A DNA stretch of 64,000 bases from Microbacterium oxydans (GCF_900095745.1 NZ_FMIR01000009.1:90204-154203); one strand, 5' to 3'. Positions 41,560-53,572 are shown, counted from the stretch's first letter. Translations and numbers: made by a program. Notes: generated by a model not told the origin, from the sequence alone.

Positions 41560-42357
41560 GTGAGTGACGTACAGGCCCCCGCGCGAGGGCCTCGCGCCTA
41601 CGCAGCATTCATCGGGATCGGCCTTCTCGCCGGTCTCCTCTCCGGACTCTTCGGCGTCGGCGGCGGCACGGTGATCGTCCCGCTGCTGGTGCTCCTGCTG
41701 CACTTCGACCAGCGCCTCGCGGCGGGCACATCGCTCGCGGCGATCGTGCCGACCGCGAGCGTCGGCGTCATCTCTTACGCCGCGACCGGTTCGGTGGCCT
41801 GGATCCCCGCCATCATCCTGGCGGCGGGCGCCGTGGTGGGTGCGCAGATCGGCACCCGCCTGCTGCCGCGCATCTCGCAGACCGCGCTGCGGTGGGGCTT
41901 CGTCGGCTTCCTCGTCGTGGTGATCGTCAGCCTGTTCCTCGTGATCCCCTCGCGGGACGCCGCCTTCGAACTCTCCTGGCTGACGGGCATCGCGCTCGTC
42001 GGGGTGGGCGTCGGCACGGGCATCCTCGCCGGGCTGATCGGTGTCGGCGGCGGCGTGATCGTCGTCCCGGTGCTGATGCTGGCCTTCGGCACGAGCGACC
42101 TGGTCGCCAAGGGCACCTCGCTGCTGATGATGATCCCGACGGCGATCTCCGGCACGATCGGCAACCTCCGCAACCGCAACGTCGATCTGCTCGCGGCGGC
42201 TCTCATCGGAGTCGCCGCCTGTACGACGACCGCGCTCGGTGCGTGGTTGGCGACGATCGTCGACCCGACGCTGGGCAACATGCTGTTCGCGGCATACCTC
42301 GTCGTGATCGCGGTGCAGATGGCGATCAAGGCGGTCCGAGGGCGCAAGCGCGGCTGA
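41560..42357 (+). CDS. TauE/SafE-family membrane permease
   Basis: 265 residues, about eight membrane helices in two halves, each with a glycine-rich motif (LLSGLFGVGGGTVIVPLL and ILAGLIGVGGGVIVVPVLML). The family exports sulfite, sulfoacetate or related anions; the substrate here is unknown. GTG start lies only six bases after a TAGGCT -10 box (41548-41553), so the mRNA is probably leaderless. Confidence 0.88.
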   Translation: MSDVQAPARGPRAYAAFIGIGLLAGLLSGLFGVGGGTVIVPLLVLLLHFDQRLAAGTSLAAIVPTASVGVISYAATGSVAWIPAIILAAGAVVGAQIGTRLLPRISQTALRWGFVGFLVVVIVSLFLVIPSRDAAFELSWLTGIALVGVGVGTGILAGLIGVGGGVIVVPVLMLAFGTSDLVAKGTSLLMMIPTAISGTIGNLRNRNVDLLAAALIGVAACTTTALGAWLATIVDPTLGNMLFAAYLVVIAVQMAIKAVRGRKRG

Positions 42358-42387
42358 ACGACGGCCGGGCCTCGGTAGGATCGAGGG

Positions 42388-42855
42388 GTGGCAGTGAACC
42401 AAGAACTGGTCGGCCGGGAGTTCCCGCCGACGGCCCCCTATCTCGTCGGCCGCGAGAAGGTGCGCGAGTTCGCGCGCGCCGTCTTCGCCGATGCTCCGCA
42501 GCACACCGACGTCGAGGCGGCCCGCGCGGCCGGCTTCTCCGACGTCGTGGCGCCGCCGACTTTCGCGATGGTCATCCAGGACCTCACGCTCCAGCAGCTG
42601 CTGGCGCAGGAGGACTCCGGCATCGTGCTCGCCCGCACGATCCACGCCGAGCAGCGCTTCACCTACACGCGCCCGATCGTGGCGGGCGACGAGCTCACCG
42701 CGCAGCTGCGCGTCACCGGCATCCGGATGATGGGCGGCAACGCCATGATCACCAGCGAGGCCGCGATCACCGACGCCGCGGGCGACCATGTCGTCACGGC
42801 GACGAGTGTGCTGCTGGTGGGCGCCGAGAGCACGGACGAAGGGAAGGCCGCCTGA
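42388..42855 (+). CDS. MaoC-fold dehydratase N-terminal-type (HadA/HadC-like)
   Basis: 155 residues, FAS1-like hot-dog dehydratase half (GREFPPTAPYLVGREKVREFARAVFADAP ... VVAPPTFAMVIQD). It likely pairs with the next gene as a heterodimeric (3R)-hydroxyacyl thioester dehydratase like mycobacterial HadAB. GTG start is six bases after TAGGAT (42376-42381), so it is probably leaderless. Confidence 0.85.
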   Translation: MAVNQELVGREFPPTAPYLVGREKVREFARAVFADAPQHTDVEAARAAGFSDVVAPPTFAMVIQDLTLQQLLAQEDSGIVLARTIHAEQRFTYTRPIVAGDELTAQLRVTGIRMMGGNAMITSEAAITDAAGDHVVTATSVLLVGAESTDEGKAA

Positions 42856-43253
42856 TGGGCTACACCGTCGGAGACGTGGTCGCCGAGCGCACCGTGCATC
42901 TCACCCGCGAGTCGCTCGTGCGCTATGCGGGAGCATCCGGAGACTTCAACCCCATCCACTACCGTGACGATGTCGCCGCATCCGTCGGGCTTCCCGGCGT
43001 GCTCGCGCACGGCATGCTGACGATGGGCATCGCCTCGTCGGTGGTCGTCGCCGCCCTCGACCCGGCCACGAAGATCCTCGACTACGGGGTGCGCTTCACC
43101 AAGCCGGTCGTCGTCGACCCGGTCGACGGTGCCGACATCACCGTCGTCGCCACGGTCGGCGCGGTCGATGAAGAGGTGGCGCGCATCGACCTCAAGGTCA
43201 CGTTCGGCGAGACCACGGTGCTCGTCAAGGCGCAGTTGCGCGTCGCCGTCTGA
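42855..43253 (+). CDS. MaoC-fold dehydratase, catalytic-type (HadB-like)
   Basis: 132 residues with the hydratase-2 motif YAGASGDFNPIHYRDDVAASVGLPGVLAHGML (catalytic Asp and His in D-x-N-P-I-H). Coupled to the previous gene by TGATG. Gene order HadA-like, HadB-like, murB is common in actinobacteria. Confidence 0.87.
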   Translation: MGYTVGDVVAERTVHLTRESLVRYAGASGDFNPIHYRDDVAASVGLPGVLAHGMLTMGIASSVVVAALDPATKILDYGVRFTKPVVVDPVDGADITVVATVGAVDEEVARIDLKVTFGETTVLVKAQLRVAV

Positions 43254-43266
43254 TGCGGGCGCTCTG

Positions 43267-44400
43267 ATGCGGGAGATCGAGCCGGTCCGCCTGGCCGAGC
43301 TGACCACGCTGCGCACGGGCGCCGCGCCCGAGCGGATGCAGGAGGCGACGACGACCGCCGGTCTGATCGAGGCATTGCGCGACACCTGGGCCCGCGGTGA
43401 CGAGTGGTTCGTCCTCGGTGGCGGTTCCAACCTCTTCGTCGGCGACGAGCCCTTCGAAGGCACCGTCATCCGCGTGCGCACCGAGGGGATCGAAGAGATT
43501 CCTTCGCCGCACCCCGGTCGCATCCGGCTGCGCGCGCAGGCTGGGCACTCCTGGGACGACCTGGTCGCCTACGCCGTCGCCCATGGCTACGCGGGTCTCG
43601 AGGCCATGAGTGGGATCCCCGGCACGGTCGGCGCGTCCCCCGTGCAGAACATCGGCGCGTACGGCCAGGAGATCCAGGAGACACTGGTCGAGGTCGAGCT
43701 GATCGACGAGTCGACCGGCGAGATCTCGACCGTTCCCGCGGCCGAGCTCGGACTGGGTTTCCGCACCTCGGTCCTCAAGCACCACCATGGCAGTGTGCCG
43801 CTGCGGCGCGCCGTGATCCTCTCGGTCACCGTCGACCTGGCGATCGCCGGAGAGCGTGTGGTTCGCGGCGAGCAGTTGCGTCGCGCACTCGGGCTGACCG
43901 ACGACACGCCGGTTCCGCTGAGCTGGGTGCGCGAGCGCATCCTCTCGACCCGCGCGTCGAAGGGCATGCTGCTCGACGATGCCGACCCCGACACCCACGG
44001 CGTCGGCTCGTTCTTCCAGAACGCGATCGTGACGGCCGCGGTGGCCGGTGCGCTGCCGCCGGAGTGCCCGCGTTGGCCGGTGGCCCCCGACCTGGATGCC
44101 GTGACCGTGATCCCGCTCGCGTCCTACGACGGGCAGGTGCCGCTGTCGAAGCCGACGACCGTCTCCGACGTCAAGGTCAGTGCGGCCTGGCTGATCGAGC
44201 AGGCCGGCATCCGCAAGGGGTTCAAGCTGCCGCGCTCGCGCGCCGCCGTCTCGACCAAGCATGCGCTGGCGCTCACCAACCGCGGCGGCGCGACCGCGGG
44301 CGAGGTCGCCGAGCTCGCCCGGTTCATCCAGAGCCGGGTGCATGCCGAGTTCGGTCTCGTGCTGCAGCCGGAGCCGGTGCTGGTCGGCGTCGACCTGTAG
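43267..44400 (+). CDS. murB: UDP-N-acetylenolpyruvoylglucosamine reductase
   Basis: 377 residues. Second step of UDP-MurNAc synthesis for peptidoglycan. FAD-binding FVLGGGSNLFVGDEPFEGTVIR, GLEAMSGIPGTVGASPVQNIGAYGQE and GSFFQNAIV (catalytic serine region is replaced by the actinobacterial form) are present. Cytoplasmic. Confidence 0.95.
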   Translation: MREIEPVRLAELTTLRTGAAPERMQEATTTAGLIEALRDTWARGDEWFVLGGGSNLFVGDEPFEGTVIRVRTEGIEEIPSPHPGRIRLRAQAGHSWDDLVAYAVAHGYAGLEAMSGIPGTVGASPVQNIGAYGQEIQETLVEVELIDESTGEISTVPAAELGLGFRTSVLKHHHGSVPLRRAVILSVTVDLAIAGERVVRGEQLRRALGLTDDTPVPLSWVRERILSTRASKGMLLDDADPDTHGVGSFFQNAIVTAAVAGALPPECPRWPVAPDLDAVTVIPLASYDGQVPLSKPTTVSDVKVSAAWLIEQAGIRKGFKLPRSRAAVSTKHALALTNRGGATAGEVAELARFIQSRVHAEFGLVLQPEPVLVGVDL

Positions 44401-44445
44401 GGCGATCGACCTCTAGGGGTCGGCGGTCGCGGCTACACTCGCGGC

Positions 44446-44847
44446 ATGACCGGACTCATCCCGTACCTGCTGTTCCCCGGCAATGCCGCAGAGGCGCTGC
44501 GTCACTACCGGTCCGTGTTCGGCGGTGAACTGCAGCTGCTCGACTACGCCACGGCGGGCCGGCGCGACGGACCCGGCGATGCCGTCGCGCACGGCCAGCT
44601 GAGCGGACCGGTCGAGCTCGCCGGGGCCGATGCCGGAGCCGACGACGACGCCGTGCAGATGAGCGGCATGTTCCTCTCGCTCCTCGGCACGGCGGATGCG
44701 CTGACCCTCACCGCGTGGTACGACAAGCTCGCCGCCGACGGCCGCGTGATCGATCCGCTGCAGAAGCGCCCGTGGGGAGACTTCGACGGCACGCTCGTCG
44801 ACCGCTACGGCATCCGCTGGCTGATCGGCTTCCACCCCGAGGACTGA
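44446..44847 (+). CDS. VOC-fold (PhnB/glyoxalase-like) protein
   Basis: 133 residues: LIPYLLFPGNAAEALRHYRSVFGGELQLL is the PhnB-type start, and WGDFDGTLVDRYGIRWLIGF the typical end. Function unknown. TACACT (44434-44439) lies six bases before the ATG, indicating a leaderless transcript. Its 3' end overlaps the convergent membrane-protein gene by 43 bases. Confidence 0.85.
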   Translation: MTGLIPYLLFPGNAAEALRHYRSVFGGELQLLDYATAGRRDGPGDAVAHGQLSGPVELAGADAGADDDAVQMSGMFLSLLGTADALTLTAWYDKLAADGRVIDPLQKRPWGDFDGTLVDRYGIRWLIGFHPED

Positions 44848-45242
44848 GGTGTCCCGCTGCCGAAGTAGGGACGAGACGACGGCAGGAAGATCAACACGAC
44901 CGCCGCGGTGGTGAGGGCGAGGGCCGCGAGGCCGACCGGGAACTCCCAGGTCGTGGCCGTTGCCGCCGGAACGTAGAGCGCGAGCGGGAGCGGGAACAGC
45001 AGGGTCGCGTATCGGGCCCACGACTTTCGTCTTGTGACGAGCACCGTGATGGTCGCGTAGACGACCACCGGGACGAAGGGGAGCACACTGAGTAACTGTC
45101 GCCACTCTCCTCCCCAGTACCAGAGGAAGGGAGCGACCACGAGGGAGAGGAAGAAGACCAGCACGGTCACCGTGATCAGGATGGCGAAAGCCACCCGCAG
45201 AGTCACCGGCATCCGGCCATCACGCTGCTCGCCGTTCGTCAT
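44805..45242 (-). CDS. Small membrane protein, four predicted helices
   Basis: 145 residues. Hydrophobic segments at about 13-43, 50-68, 76-96 and 100-122; no family recognised. The ATG lies six bases after GATACT on the minus strand (45249-45254), which suggests a leaderless transcript. Convergent overlap with the VOC gene. Confidence 0.65.
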   Translation of the reverse strand: MTNGEQRDGRMPVTLRVAFAILITVTVLVFFLSLVVAPFLWYWGGEWRQLLSVLPFVPVVVYATITVLVTRRKSWARYATLLFPLPLALYVPAATATTWEFPVGLAALALTTAAVVLIFLPSSRPYFGSGTPQSSGWKPISQRMP

Positions 45243-45317
45243 ACCTCCAGTATCGCTGCCGCTCGCCTCAGGGCAGCGACAGCCAATCGGCGTGAGCCAG
45301 AGCTCCCTCGTGTAGAT

Positions 45318-45359
45318 GACGAAGATCCCTCCCGTCTGCAGAGGGGAGGGATCTTCGTC
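45318..45359 (-). terminator. Hairpin downstream of the aminotransferase gene
   Basis: Perfect 16-bp stem (45318-45333 with 45344-45359), ten-base loop, 11 bases after the stop of the minus-strand aminotransferase gene. T-run is weak. Confidence 0.7.
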
Positions 45360-45370
45360 GGTTCAGCGGG

Positions 45371-46570
45371 TCAGGCGAACAGTCGCTGCAGGCGCTGCAC
45401 GCCCTCGAGCAGCTGGTCGTCGCCCAGGGCGTACGACATGCGGATGTAGCCCGAAGGGCCGAAGGCCTCGCCGGGGACGACCGCGACCTCGGCCTGGTCG
45501 AGGATGAGGTCGGCGAGCTCGAGGGAGGTGGTCGGCGTCACGCCGCCCCACGTGCGACCGAGCAGACCCTGCACGTCGGGGTACACGTAGAACGCGCCGA
45601 GCGGGTTCGGCACGACGAGGCCGTCGATCTTCGACAGCTCCGAGACGATGAGCTGGCGGCGGCGATCGAAGGCCTGACGGAACTGCTCGGCCTCGTCCTG
45701 CGGTCCGTTGAGGGCGGCGATGGCGGCCTTCTGTGCGACGTTGTTCACGTTGCTCGACAGGTGCGACTGCAGGTTGCCGGCGACCTTGATGGCGTCGGCC
45801 GGGCCGACCATCCAGCCCACGCGCCAGCCGGTCATGGCGTAGGTCTTGGCGACGCCGTTGACGAGGATCGTCTGCCCGGCGACCTCGGGGACGGCCTCGA
45901 CGATCGAGGTGGCCTTGACGCCCTCGTAGGTGAGGTTCTGGTAGATCTCGTCGCTGATGATCCAGATGCCGTGCTCGAGTGCCCACTCGCCGATGGCGCG
46001 GGTCTCGTCGGCGGTGTAGACCGAGCCGGTGGGGTTTGACGGCGACACGAACACGAGCGCGGTGGTGCGTGCGGTGCGAGCGGCCTCGAGCTGCTCGACC
46101 GTGACCTTGTACTCCTGGTCGGCGCCGGCGAACACCTCGACGGGCGTGCCGTCGGCGAGGCGGATGGCCTCGGGGTAGGTGGTCCAGTACGGCGCGGGCA
46201 GCAGGACCTCATCGCCCGGGTTCACCACGGCCTGGAAGGCCTGGTAGACGGACTGCTTGCCGCCGTTGGTGACGATGACCTGGCTGGGGGAGACCTCGAG
46301 GCCCGAGTCGCGCAGCGTCTTCGCGGCGATCGCCTCGCGCAGCGCCGGAAGGCCCGGAGCCGGCGTGTACCGGTAGCTCGCCGGGTCGGCCAGAGCAACG
46401 GCTGCGGCATCCACGATGAACTGCGGCGTCGCGAAGTCGGGCTCGCCGGCGGCGTACGAGATGACGTCCTTGCCTTCGGCCTTGAGGGCCTTGGCCTTGG
46501 CGTCGACCTTGAGAGTCGCGGACTCGGCGATGGCGGACAGCTTGCGGGAGAGAGGAGCGCGTTCGGTCAC
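45371..46570 (-). CDS. Aspartate/aromatic-type aminotransferase (class I, PLP)
   Basis: 399 residues from the GTG at 46570. Class I fold: [42 protein letters not shown] lysine in [20 protein letters not shown], and GYIRMSYA. This is the Ib-type aspartate aminotransferase. A TACGCT -10 box on the minus strand (46578-46583) lies seven bases before this GTG, so a leaderless start here is better than the ATG at 46594, which is upstream of that box. Confidence 0.92.
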   Translation of the reverse strand: MTERAPLSRKLSAIAESATLKVDAKAKALKAEGKDVISYAAGEPDFATPQFIVDAAAVALADPASYRYTPAPGLPALREAIAAKTLRDSGLEVSPSQVIVTNGGKQSVYQAFQAVVNPGDEVLLPAPYWTTYPEAIRLADGTPVEVFAGADQEYKVTVEQLEAARTARTTALVFVSPSNPTGSVYTADETRAIGEWALEHGIWIISDEIYQNLTYEGVKATSIVEAVPEVAGQTILVNGVAKTYAMTGWRVGWMVGPADAIKVAGNLQSHLSSNVNNVAQKAAIAALNGPQDEAEQFRQAFDRRRQLIVSELSKIDGLVVPNPLGAFYVYPDVQGLLGRTWGGVTPTTSLELADLILDQAEVAVVPGEAFGPSGYIRMSYALGDDQLLEGVQRLQRLFA

Positions 46571-46651
46571 GATTACGAGCGTACTCGGCTCCATGCGGCC
46601 GGAGAGGTGTGGGATATCGCCAAGATCCGAGGTTCTTTCGGGTTCGGCAGG

Positions 46652-47746
46652 TCAGCCGGCGACGAGTCCGTGCGCCTGCGCGACGGCCGGGAGCGTGATG
46701 CGTCCGCCCTGCACGTTCAGGCCCGCAGCCAGCGCCGCGTCTTCGGAGGCCGCGCGCTCCCCGCCTTTGCCGGCGATCGCCGAGACGTAAGGGAGGGTCG
46801 CGTTCGTCAGTGCGCGGGTCGCGGTCTCGGGAACAGCCCCCGGCATGTTCGCGACGCAGTAGTAGATCGAGTCGTGCACCGCGAACGTGGGGTCGTCGTG
46901 CGTGGTCGGCCGCGAGCCCTCGAAGCATCCGCCCTGGTCGATCGCGATGTCGACGAGCACGGAGCCGGGCTTCATGGCGGCGACCATGTCGTCGGTCACC
47001 AGCTTGGGGGCCGCGGCTCCCGGGATCAACACGGAGCCGATCACGAGGTCGGCTGTCTTGAGCTCTTCGGCGATGTCGTAGCGACTCGAGGCGCGGGTCT
47101 CCAGCGCTCCGCCGTAGCGGTGCTCGAGTTCGCGCAGACGCGGCAGCGAGACGTCGACCACCGTCACCTTCGATCCGAGGCCGAGCGCGTTCGCGGCGGC
47201 GTGCTCTCCGGCGACGCCGCCTCCGATCACGACGGTCTTGGCGCGCGGAGTGCCGGCGATGCCGCCGAGCAGCATGCCGCGTCCGCCCTGGGAGCGCAGC
47301 AGCGAGTACGAGCCCATGACGACCGAGAGCCGCCCGGCGATCTCGCTCATCGGCACGAGCAGCGGCAGGCTGCGGTCGGGCAGCTGCACGGTCTCGTAGG
47401 CGACGGCGGTGGTTCCGGCATCCACGAGCGCCGTGGTCAGCGCGCGGTCGGCGGCGAGGTGCAGGTAGGTGAAGAGGGTGAGGTCCTCTCGCAGGAACCC
47501 GTACTCCTGCGCGATCGGTTCCTTGACCTTGATGACGAGGTCGGCGTCGCCCCAGGCGTCGGCGGCGGTCGCCACGATCTCGGCGCCGGCTGCGCGGTAG
47601 TCATCGTCCGTGATGCGCGAGCCGAGGCCCGCGCCGGACTGCACGAGCACCCGATGGCCCTCGTGCACCAGCCGGTCGGCGCCGGCGGGCGTGAGGGACA
47701 CTCGGTTCTCGTTATTCTTGACCTCGGTGGGGACGCCGATCTTCAT
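46652..47746 (-). CDS. ald: Alanine dehydrogenase
   Basis: 364 residues. Converts L-alanine to pyruvate with NAD. N-terminal [43 protein letters not shown]-binding [12 protein letters not shown], and [19 protein letters not shown] typical of Ald. A strong AGGAGGA precedes the ATG. Divergent from an Lrp/AsnC-type gene, as in mycobacteria where AldR controls ald. Confidence 0.95.
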   Translation of the reverse strand: MKIGVPTEVKNNENRVSLTPAGADRLVHEGHRVLVQSGAGLGSRITDDDYRAAGAEIVATAADAWGDADLVIKVKEPIAQEYGFLREDLTLFTYLHLAADRALTTALVDAGTTAVAYETVQLPDRSLPLLVPMSEIAGRLSVVMGSYSLLRSQGGRGMLLGGIAGTPRAKTVVIGGGVAGEHAAANALGLGSKVTVVDVSLPRLRELEHRYGGALETRASSRYDIAEELKTADLVIGSVLIPGAAAPKLVTDDMVAAMKPGSVLVDIAIDQGGCFEGSRPTTHDDPTFAVHDSIYYCVANMPGAVPETATRALTNATLPYVSAIAGKGGERAASEDAALAAGLNVQGGRITLPAVAQAHGLVAG

Positions 47747-47806
47747 TGATCCTCCTGGGTTGATGCGGTGCGGCACCAGGATCGCAGAAACATCGATGGA
47801 ACAACA

Positions 47807-47825
47807 GAATCACTGAAGATGATTC
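47807..47825. promoter_or_regulatory. Inverted repeat between ald and aldR
   Basis: GAATCA-N7-TGATTC lies in the divergent promoter region, next to the AATAAT -10 box of aldR (47845-47850). Candidate binding site for the Lrp-type regulator. Confidence 0.45.
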
Positions 47826-47857
47826 GTGAAGACGCGCCATCGTGAATAATGCTTCGT

Positions 47858-48367
47858 ATGGAGACGACTTCAGGAGCCTCGGAGCCGAACAGCGTTCGGG
47901 CACCCGCCCTCGATGCGATCGACGCGCGGATCGTGCAGTTGATGACCGCCGACGGGCGCATGACGAACGCCGAGCTCGCCGGTCGACTCGGCGTCGCCCC
48001 CTCGACCGCGCACACCCGGCTGCGGGCACTCGTCGACCGCGGCGTGATCACGGGGTTCCACGCGAGTGTGGACGAGCGGATGCTGGGTGCGGGGCTCCAG
48101 GCCGTGATCGGCGTCACGCTGCGCCCGAGCGGACGGCGCGAGAGCATCGTGGAGTTCGCGGACCGTGTGCGGGTGCTGCCGCAGGTGATCCAGGTCTTCT
48201 TCCTCGGCGGCGACGATGACTTCCTGCTGCACATCGCGGTCGCCGACTCGTCCGAGATGCGCGAGTTCGTGCTCGAGCATCTCTCGGCACAGAGCAGCGT
48301 CGCCTCCACTCGCACGAGCATCGTGTTCGATTATCACCGCAACTCGGTGGCGGCGTCTTTCCGCTGA
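47858..48367 (+). CDS. aldR: Lrp/AsnC-family regulator, probable AldR
   Basis: 169 residues. Helix-turn-helix LDAIDARIVQLMTADGRMTNAELAGRLGVAPSTAHTRLRALVDRGVITGF and a C-terminal RAM domain that binds amino acids. An AATAAT box seven bases before the ATG at 47858 suggests a leaderless transcript; another ATG three codons earlier is less likely. Expected to sense alanine and control ald. Confidence 0.85.
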   Translation: METTSGASEPNSVRAPALDAIDARIVQLMTADGRMTNAELAGRLGVAPSTAHTRLRALVDRGVITGFHASVDERMLGAGLQAVIGVTLRPSGRRESIVEFADRVRVLPQVIQVFFLGGDDDFLLHIAVADSSEMREFVLEHLSAQSSVASTRTSIVFDYHRNSVAASFR

Positions 48368-48380
48368 GTCCGCTCGGGCT

Positions 48381-48812
48381 TCAGGCTCCGTACGAGGCGG
48401 GGAGCGAGCAGTAGTCGGCGAACCGTCGCACCGGCTGCGCGGGGTCGCTCACGTCGACGATCGACCCGGCGACCGTGTGCGGCGGCTCGTCGCCGGCCAA
48501 CTGCCACACCGCGTAGTTCCACATGCCCCTCGTGCGCTCGCCGAGCAGACCGGCCGGCCCCGAGACGAGCAGGATTCCGTCGTTGGTGGGGTCTTCGCGG
48601 AACGTGGTGACCACCGCACGCACACCGGATTCATCGCCCTCGGCCGAGTGCTCGCGGACGACCTGCTGCCCTGCCTTCGTCAGCGCCGCTGCGAGGTCGT
48701 CGGCCGCCCGTCGCGAGCGCTCGGCATCCGCCCCGGCGACCGCGAGCAGCCGACGGCCGCGAGGGTAGAAGTGCAGGAACTCGGTGGCGATGTCCGCCCA
48801 GATGTCGGTCAT
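48381..48812 (-). CDS. Uncharacterised 143-residue protein
   Basis: No family recognised. The middle (RRLLAVAGADAERSRRAADDLAAALTKAG) looks like the N-terminal strand-loop-helix of a nucleoside kinase but lacks the P-loop GxxxxGKT. TAGCCT on the minus strand (48819-48824) is six bases before the ATG, typical of leaderless genes here, which supports it as real. Overlaps nothing. Confidence 0.6.
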   Translation of the reverse strand: MTDIWADIATEFLHFYPRGRRLLAVAGADAERSRRAADDLAAALTKAGQQVVREHSAEGDESGVRAVVTTFREDPTNDGILLVSGPAGLLGERTRGMWNYAVWQLAGDEPPHTVAGSIVDVSDPAQPVRRFADYCSLPASYGA

Positions 48813-48855
48813 GCCTCCAGGCTACGCCTCGCTCGTTGCGCCGGCCCCGGAAACA

Positions 48856-48900
48856 GAAGAGCCCCCGGGCCGCGGTATCAGCCGCAGCCCGGGGCTCTTC
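48856..48900 (-). terminator. Terminator of the malate synthase gene
   Basis: Long GC-rich stem (48856-48875 with 48881-48900, one bulge and one mismatch) just after the aceB stop, with TCTGTTT following on the minus strand. Confidence 0.75.
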
Positions 48901-48907
48901 CGCGCGT

Positions 48908-50563
<1,656 letters not shown>

Positions 50564-50617
50564 GATCGTGTGTCCTTTGCGTTGCGTTGCGTCGCGATGC
50601 GAAGAAGGCGGCGGGGA

Positions 50618-51943
50618 TCAGTGGAACTGCGCGGCTTCGGTGGAGCCGGCGAGGGCGAGCGTCGCGCTGTCGGGGTTGAGCGCGGTGGAGATGACGTCGA
50701 AGTATCCGGTGCCCGCCTCGCGCTGGTGCTTGGTGGCGGTGTAACCGTCGGCTTCGGCGGCGAACTCGGCTTCCTGCAGCTCGACATAGGCGCTCATGGC
50801 GCGATCGGCGTAGCCGCGGGCGAGGTCGAACATCGAGTGGTTCAGGGCGTGGAAGCCGGCGAGCGTGATGAACTGGAACTTGTAGCCCAGGTCAGCCAAC
50901 TCCTGCTGGAACGTCGCGATCTCGGCGTCGGACAGGTGCTTCTTCCAGTTGAAACTCGGAGAGCAGTTGTAGGCCAGGAGCTTACCGGGGAACTGCGCGT
51001 GGATCGCGGCTCCGAAGTTGCGCGCGAGCTCGATGTCCGGCTCGCCCGTCTCCACCCACAGCAGGTCGGCGTAGGGGGCGAACGCCAGACCACGGCTGAT
51101 GACCGATTCGAGTCCCGGCTCGATCCGGTAGAAACCCTCCGTCGTGCGCTCGCCGGTGGTGAACTGCTGGTCGCGTTCGTCGACGTCGCTGGTGAGCAGG
51201 TCGGCGGCGAGGGCATCCGTGCGGGCGATGATGACGGTCGGCACGCCCGCGACGTCCGCCGCGAGCCTGGCCGCGTTCAGGGTGCGGATGTGCTGCTGGG
51301 TCGGCACGAGCACCTTGCCTCCGAGGTGGCCGCACTTCTTCTCGCTGGCCAGCTGGTCCTCCCAGTGGATGCCGGCGGCGCCGGACTGGATGAGCGACTG
51401 TGCGAGCTCGTACGCGTTCAGCGGTCCGCCGAAGCCGGCCTCGGCGTCGGCGACGATCGGTGCGAGCCAGTCCTGCGTGATCTCGCCTTCGGCATGCTCG
51501 AGCTGGTCCTGGCGGATGAGGGCGTTGTTGATGCGGCGAACCACCGCCGGCACCGAGTTCGCGGGGTACAGCGACTGGTCGGGGTAGGTCTGGCCGGCGA
51601 GGTTGCCGTCGGCAGCGACCTGCCACCCCGAGAGGTAGATGGCTTTCAGTCCTGCCCGCACCTGCTGCACGGCCTGACCTCCGGTGTAGGCGCCGAGCGC
51701 CCGGACGTAGTCCTCGGTGTGCAGGAGGTTCCAGAGGTTCTCGGCGCCGCGGTGGGCGAGGGTCGACTCTTCGCGGACCGAGCCACGGATGCGGATGACG
51801 TCTTCTGCCGAGTAGGTGCGCTCGACGCCGTCCCAGCGGGGATCGGTATCCCAGATCTCCTGGAGCTCGGCGGCCGTCTGAACCTGGTCGCCGGCTCGCA
51901 GACCGGCGGGGCGGGGCGTCGGGGTGTGGGCGGTGTTCGTCAT
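50618..51943 (-). CDS. aceA: Isocitrate lyase
   Basis: 441 residues. Splits isocitrate to glyoxylate and succinate. Active-site KKCGH at 202-206 (C204). Start at the ATG with GAGGAGA upstream. Divergent from a RamB-type regulator, a layout known from corynebacteria and mycobacteria, where acetate growth induces the shunt. Confidence 0.97.
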   Translation of the reverse strand: MTNTAHTPTPRPAGLRAGDQVQTAAELQEIWDTDPRWDGVERTYSAEDVIRIRGSVREESTLAHRGAENLWNLLHTEDYVRALGAYTGGQAVQQVRAGLKAIYLSGWQVAADGNLAGQTYPDQSLYPANSVPAVVRRINNALIRQDQLEHAEGEITQDWLAPIVADAEAGFGGPLNAYELAQSLIQSGAAGIHWEDQLASEKKCGHLGGKVLVPTQQHIRTLNAARLAADVAGVPTVIIARTDALAADLLTSDVDERDQQFTTGERTTEGFYRIEPGLESVISRGLAFAPYADLLWVETGEPDIELARNFGAAIHAQFPGKLLAYNCSPSFNWKKHLSDAEIATFQQELADLGYKFQFITLAGFHALNHSMFDLARGYADRAMSAYVELQEAEFAAEADGYTATKHQREAGTGYFDVISTALNPDSATLALAGSTEAAQFH

Positions 51944-52048
51944 GGTGTCTCCTCGGTGGATCCGGCGGCTGTGCCGGTGTGGCGTGGTTCCACTGTGCGT
52001 GAAGATCGGGACATCGAACCGCCTGTTTCGAAGAGAAGATCGATCGAA

Positions 52049-52069
52049 ATTCTGTTTCTGTGACAGAAT
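52049..52069. promoter_or_regulatory. Inverted repeat over the ramB promoter
   Basis: ATTCTGT-N7-ACAGAAT. Its right arm contains the CAGAAT -10 box (52064-52069) of the regulator gene, which starts seven bases later. Suggests autorepression. Confidence 0.5.
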
Positions 52070-52076
52070 CTGCCGC

Positions 52077-53528
52077 ATGAGCACCATCGACGCTGCAGAA
52101 GAGACCGACGCCCTCACGATCGGTCGCCGCATCCGCCGGCTCCGCACGGCGAAGGGCATGACGCTCGACGACCTCGCCTCCGCCGTCGATCGGGCGCCGA
52201 GTCAGATGTCGATGATCGAGACCGGCAAGCGCGAACCCAAGCTCACGCAACTGCAGGCGATCGCCCGCGCCCTGGGTGTGACGATCGACGCCCTGCTGGA
52301 GGGCGAGCCGCTCGACGAGCGCAGTGCCGTCGAGATCGCCCTGGAGCGCGCGATGAAGGGGCAGACGTTCCAGGCCCTGGGCATCGAGCCGTTCCGCATC
52401 GCGAAGAGTCTGCCGACCGATGCGCTGAAGGCCCTGCTCGCGCTGCACGGGGAGATCGACCGGCTCAGGGACGAGCGGGCCGCGACGCCGGAGGAGGCCA
52501 GGCGGGCGAACGTCGAGCTGCGGCACCTGATGCGCCGGCAGGACAATCACTTCGCCGACCTCGAGGCCAAGGCCGCAGAGATCCTCGCCGCGGTCGGCCA
52601 CCCTGGTGGCCCTCTGACGCAGCGCACCGCATCCGAGATCGCTGCCTACCTCGGCTTCACCCTGCACTACGCGCCCGACCTTCCGCAGACCACCCGCAGC
52701 GTCGCCGACCTCGCGAACGGGCGGCTCTACCTGTCGAGCAGCGTGCCCGCGAAGGGCGATGCCCGCACCGCGGTGCTGCAGGCGCTGTCGAGCCGCATCC
52801 TCGGGCACTCCGAGCCACGCAGCTATGCCGAGTTCCTGCGGCAGCGCGTCGAGACCAACTACCTGACGGGCGCGCTTCTCATCCCCGAGTCGCATGTCGT
52901 CCCTGCGCTGAAGGATGCGAAGCAGCGACGGGCGATCTCGATCGAAGACCTGCGCGACGCGTACTCGGTGTCGTACGAGACCGCGGCGCACCGCTTCACG
53001 AACCTCGCCACGCGGCACCTCGACATTCCGGTGCACTTCCTGAAGGTGCACGAGTCGGGCACGATCACCAAGGCGTACGAGAACGACGACGTGAACTTCC
53101 CGACCGACCGCCTCGGGGCTATCGAGGGACAGATGTGTTGCCGCCGGTGGACCTCGCGCGTCGTGTTCGATGAGGACGACCGCTTCAATCCCTATTACCA
53201 GTACACCGACACCGGCAACGGCACCTACTGGTGCACTGCCAGGGTCGAGTCGTCGAGCGAGGGGCTGCACTCGGTGAGCGTGGGCGTGCGCTTCGACGAC
53301 ACCAAGTGGTTCGTGGGGAGGGACACCTCGCACCGGGGCGTCTCGAAGCACTCGGTGGAAGTGTGCTGCCGTCGGGCTCCCGCCGAACTGGAGGACCGCT
53401 GGCGGGAGAACTCCTGGCCGAACGTGAAGACGCCGCGCACCCTGCTCGCGACGCTGCCGACCGGGGCGTTCCCCGGGGTCGACACCACCGACGTCTACGA
53501 GTTCCTCGAGGCGCACGCCCCGCGCTGA
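52077..53528 (+). CDS. ramB: RamB-type regulator of acetate metabolism
   Basis: 483 residues. N-terminal XRE helix-turn-helix ([53 protein letters not shown], about 15-69), then a long domain of the ImmA/IrrE and short-chain fatty-acid-regulator type ([22 protein letters not shown] ... [13 protein letters not shown]). Known RamB represses ack-pta, aceA and aceB in corynebacteria. CAGAAT seven bases before ATG suggests a leaderless mRNA. Confidence 0.88.
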   Translation: MSTIDAAEETDALTIGRRIRRLRTAKGMTLDDLASAVDRAPSQMSMIETGKREPKLTQLQAIARALGVTIDALLEGEPLDERSAVEIALERAMKGQTFQALGIEPFRIAKSLPTDALKALLALHGEIDRLRDERAATPEEARRANVELRHLMRRQDNHFADLEAKAAEILAAVGHPGGPLTQRTASEIAAYLGFTLHYAPDLPQTTRSVADLANGRLYLSSSVPAKGDARTAVLQALSSRILGHSEPRSYAEFLRQRVETNYLTGALLIPESHVVPALKDAKQRRAISIEDLRDAYSVSYETAAHRFTNLATRHLDIPVHFLKVHESGTITKAYENDDVNFPTDRLGAIEGQMCCRRWTSRVVFDEDDRFNPYYQYTDTGNGTYWCTARVESSSEGLHSVSVGVRFDDTKWFVGRDTSHRGVSKHSVEVCCRRAPAELEDRWRENSWPNVKTPRTLLATLPTGAFPGVDTTDVYEFLEAHAPR

Positions 53529-53572
53529 CCGCGGGCGACCTTCCTGCTGCCGGGTGCGTGCTCCGGCGTTCG

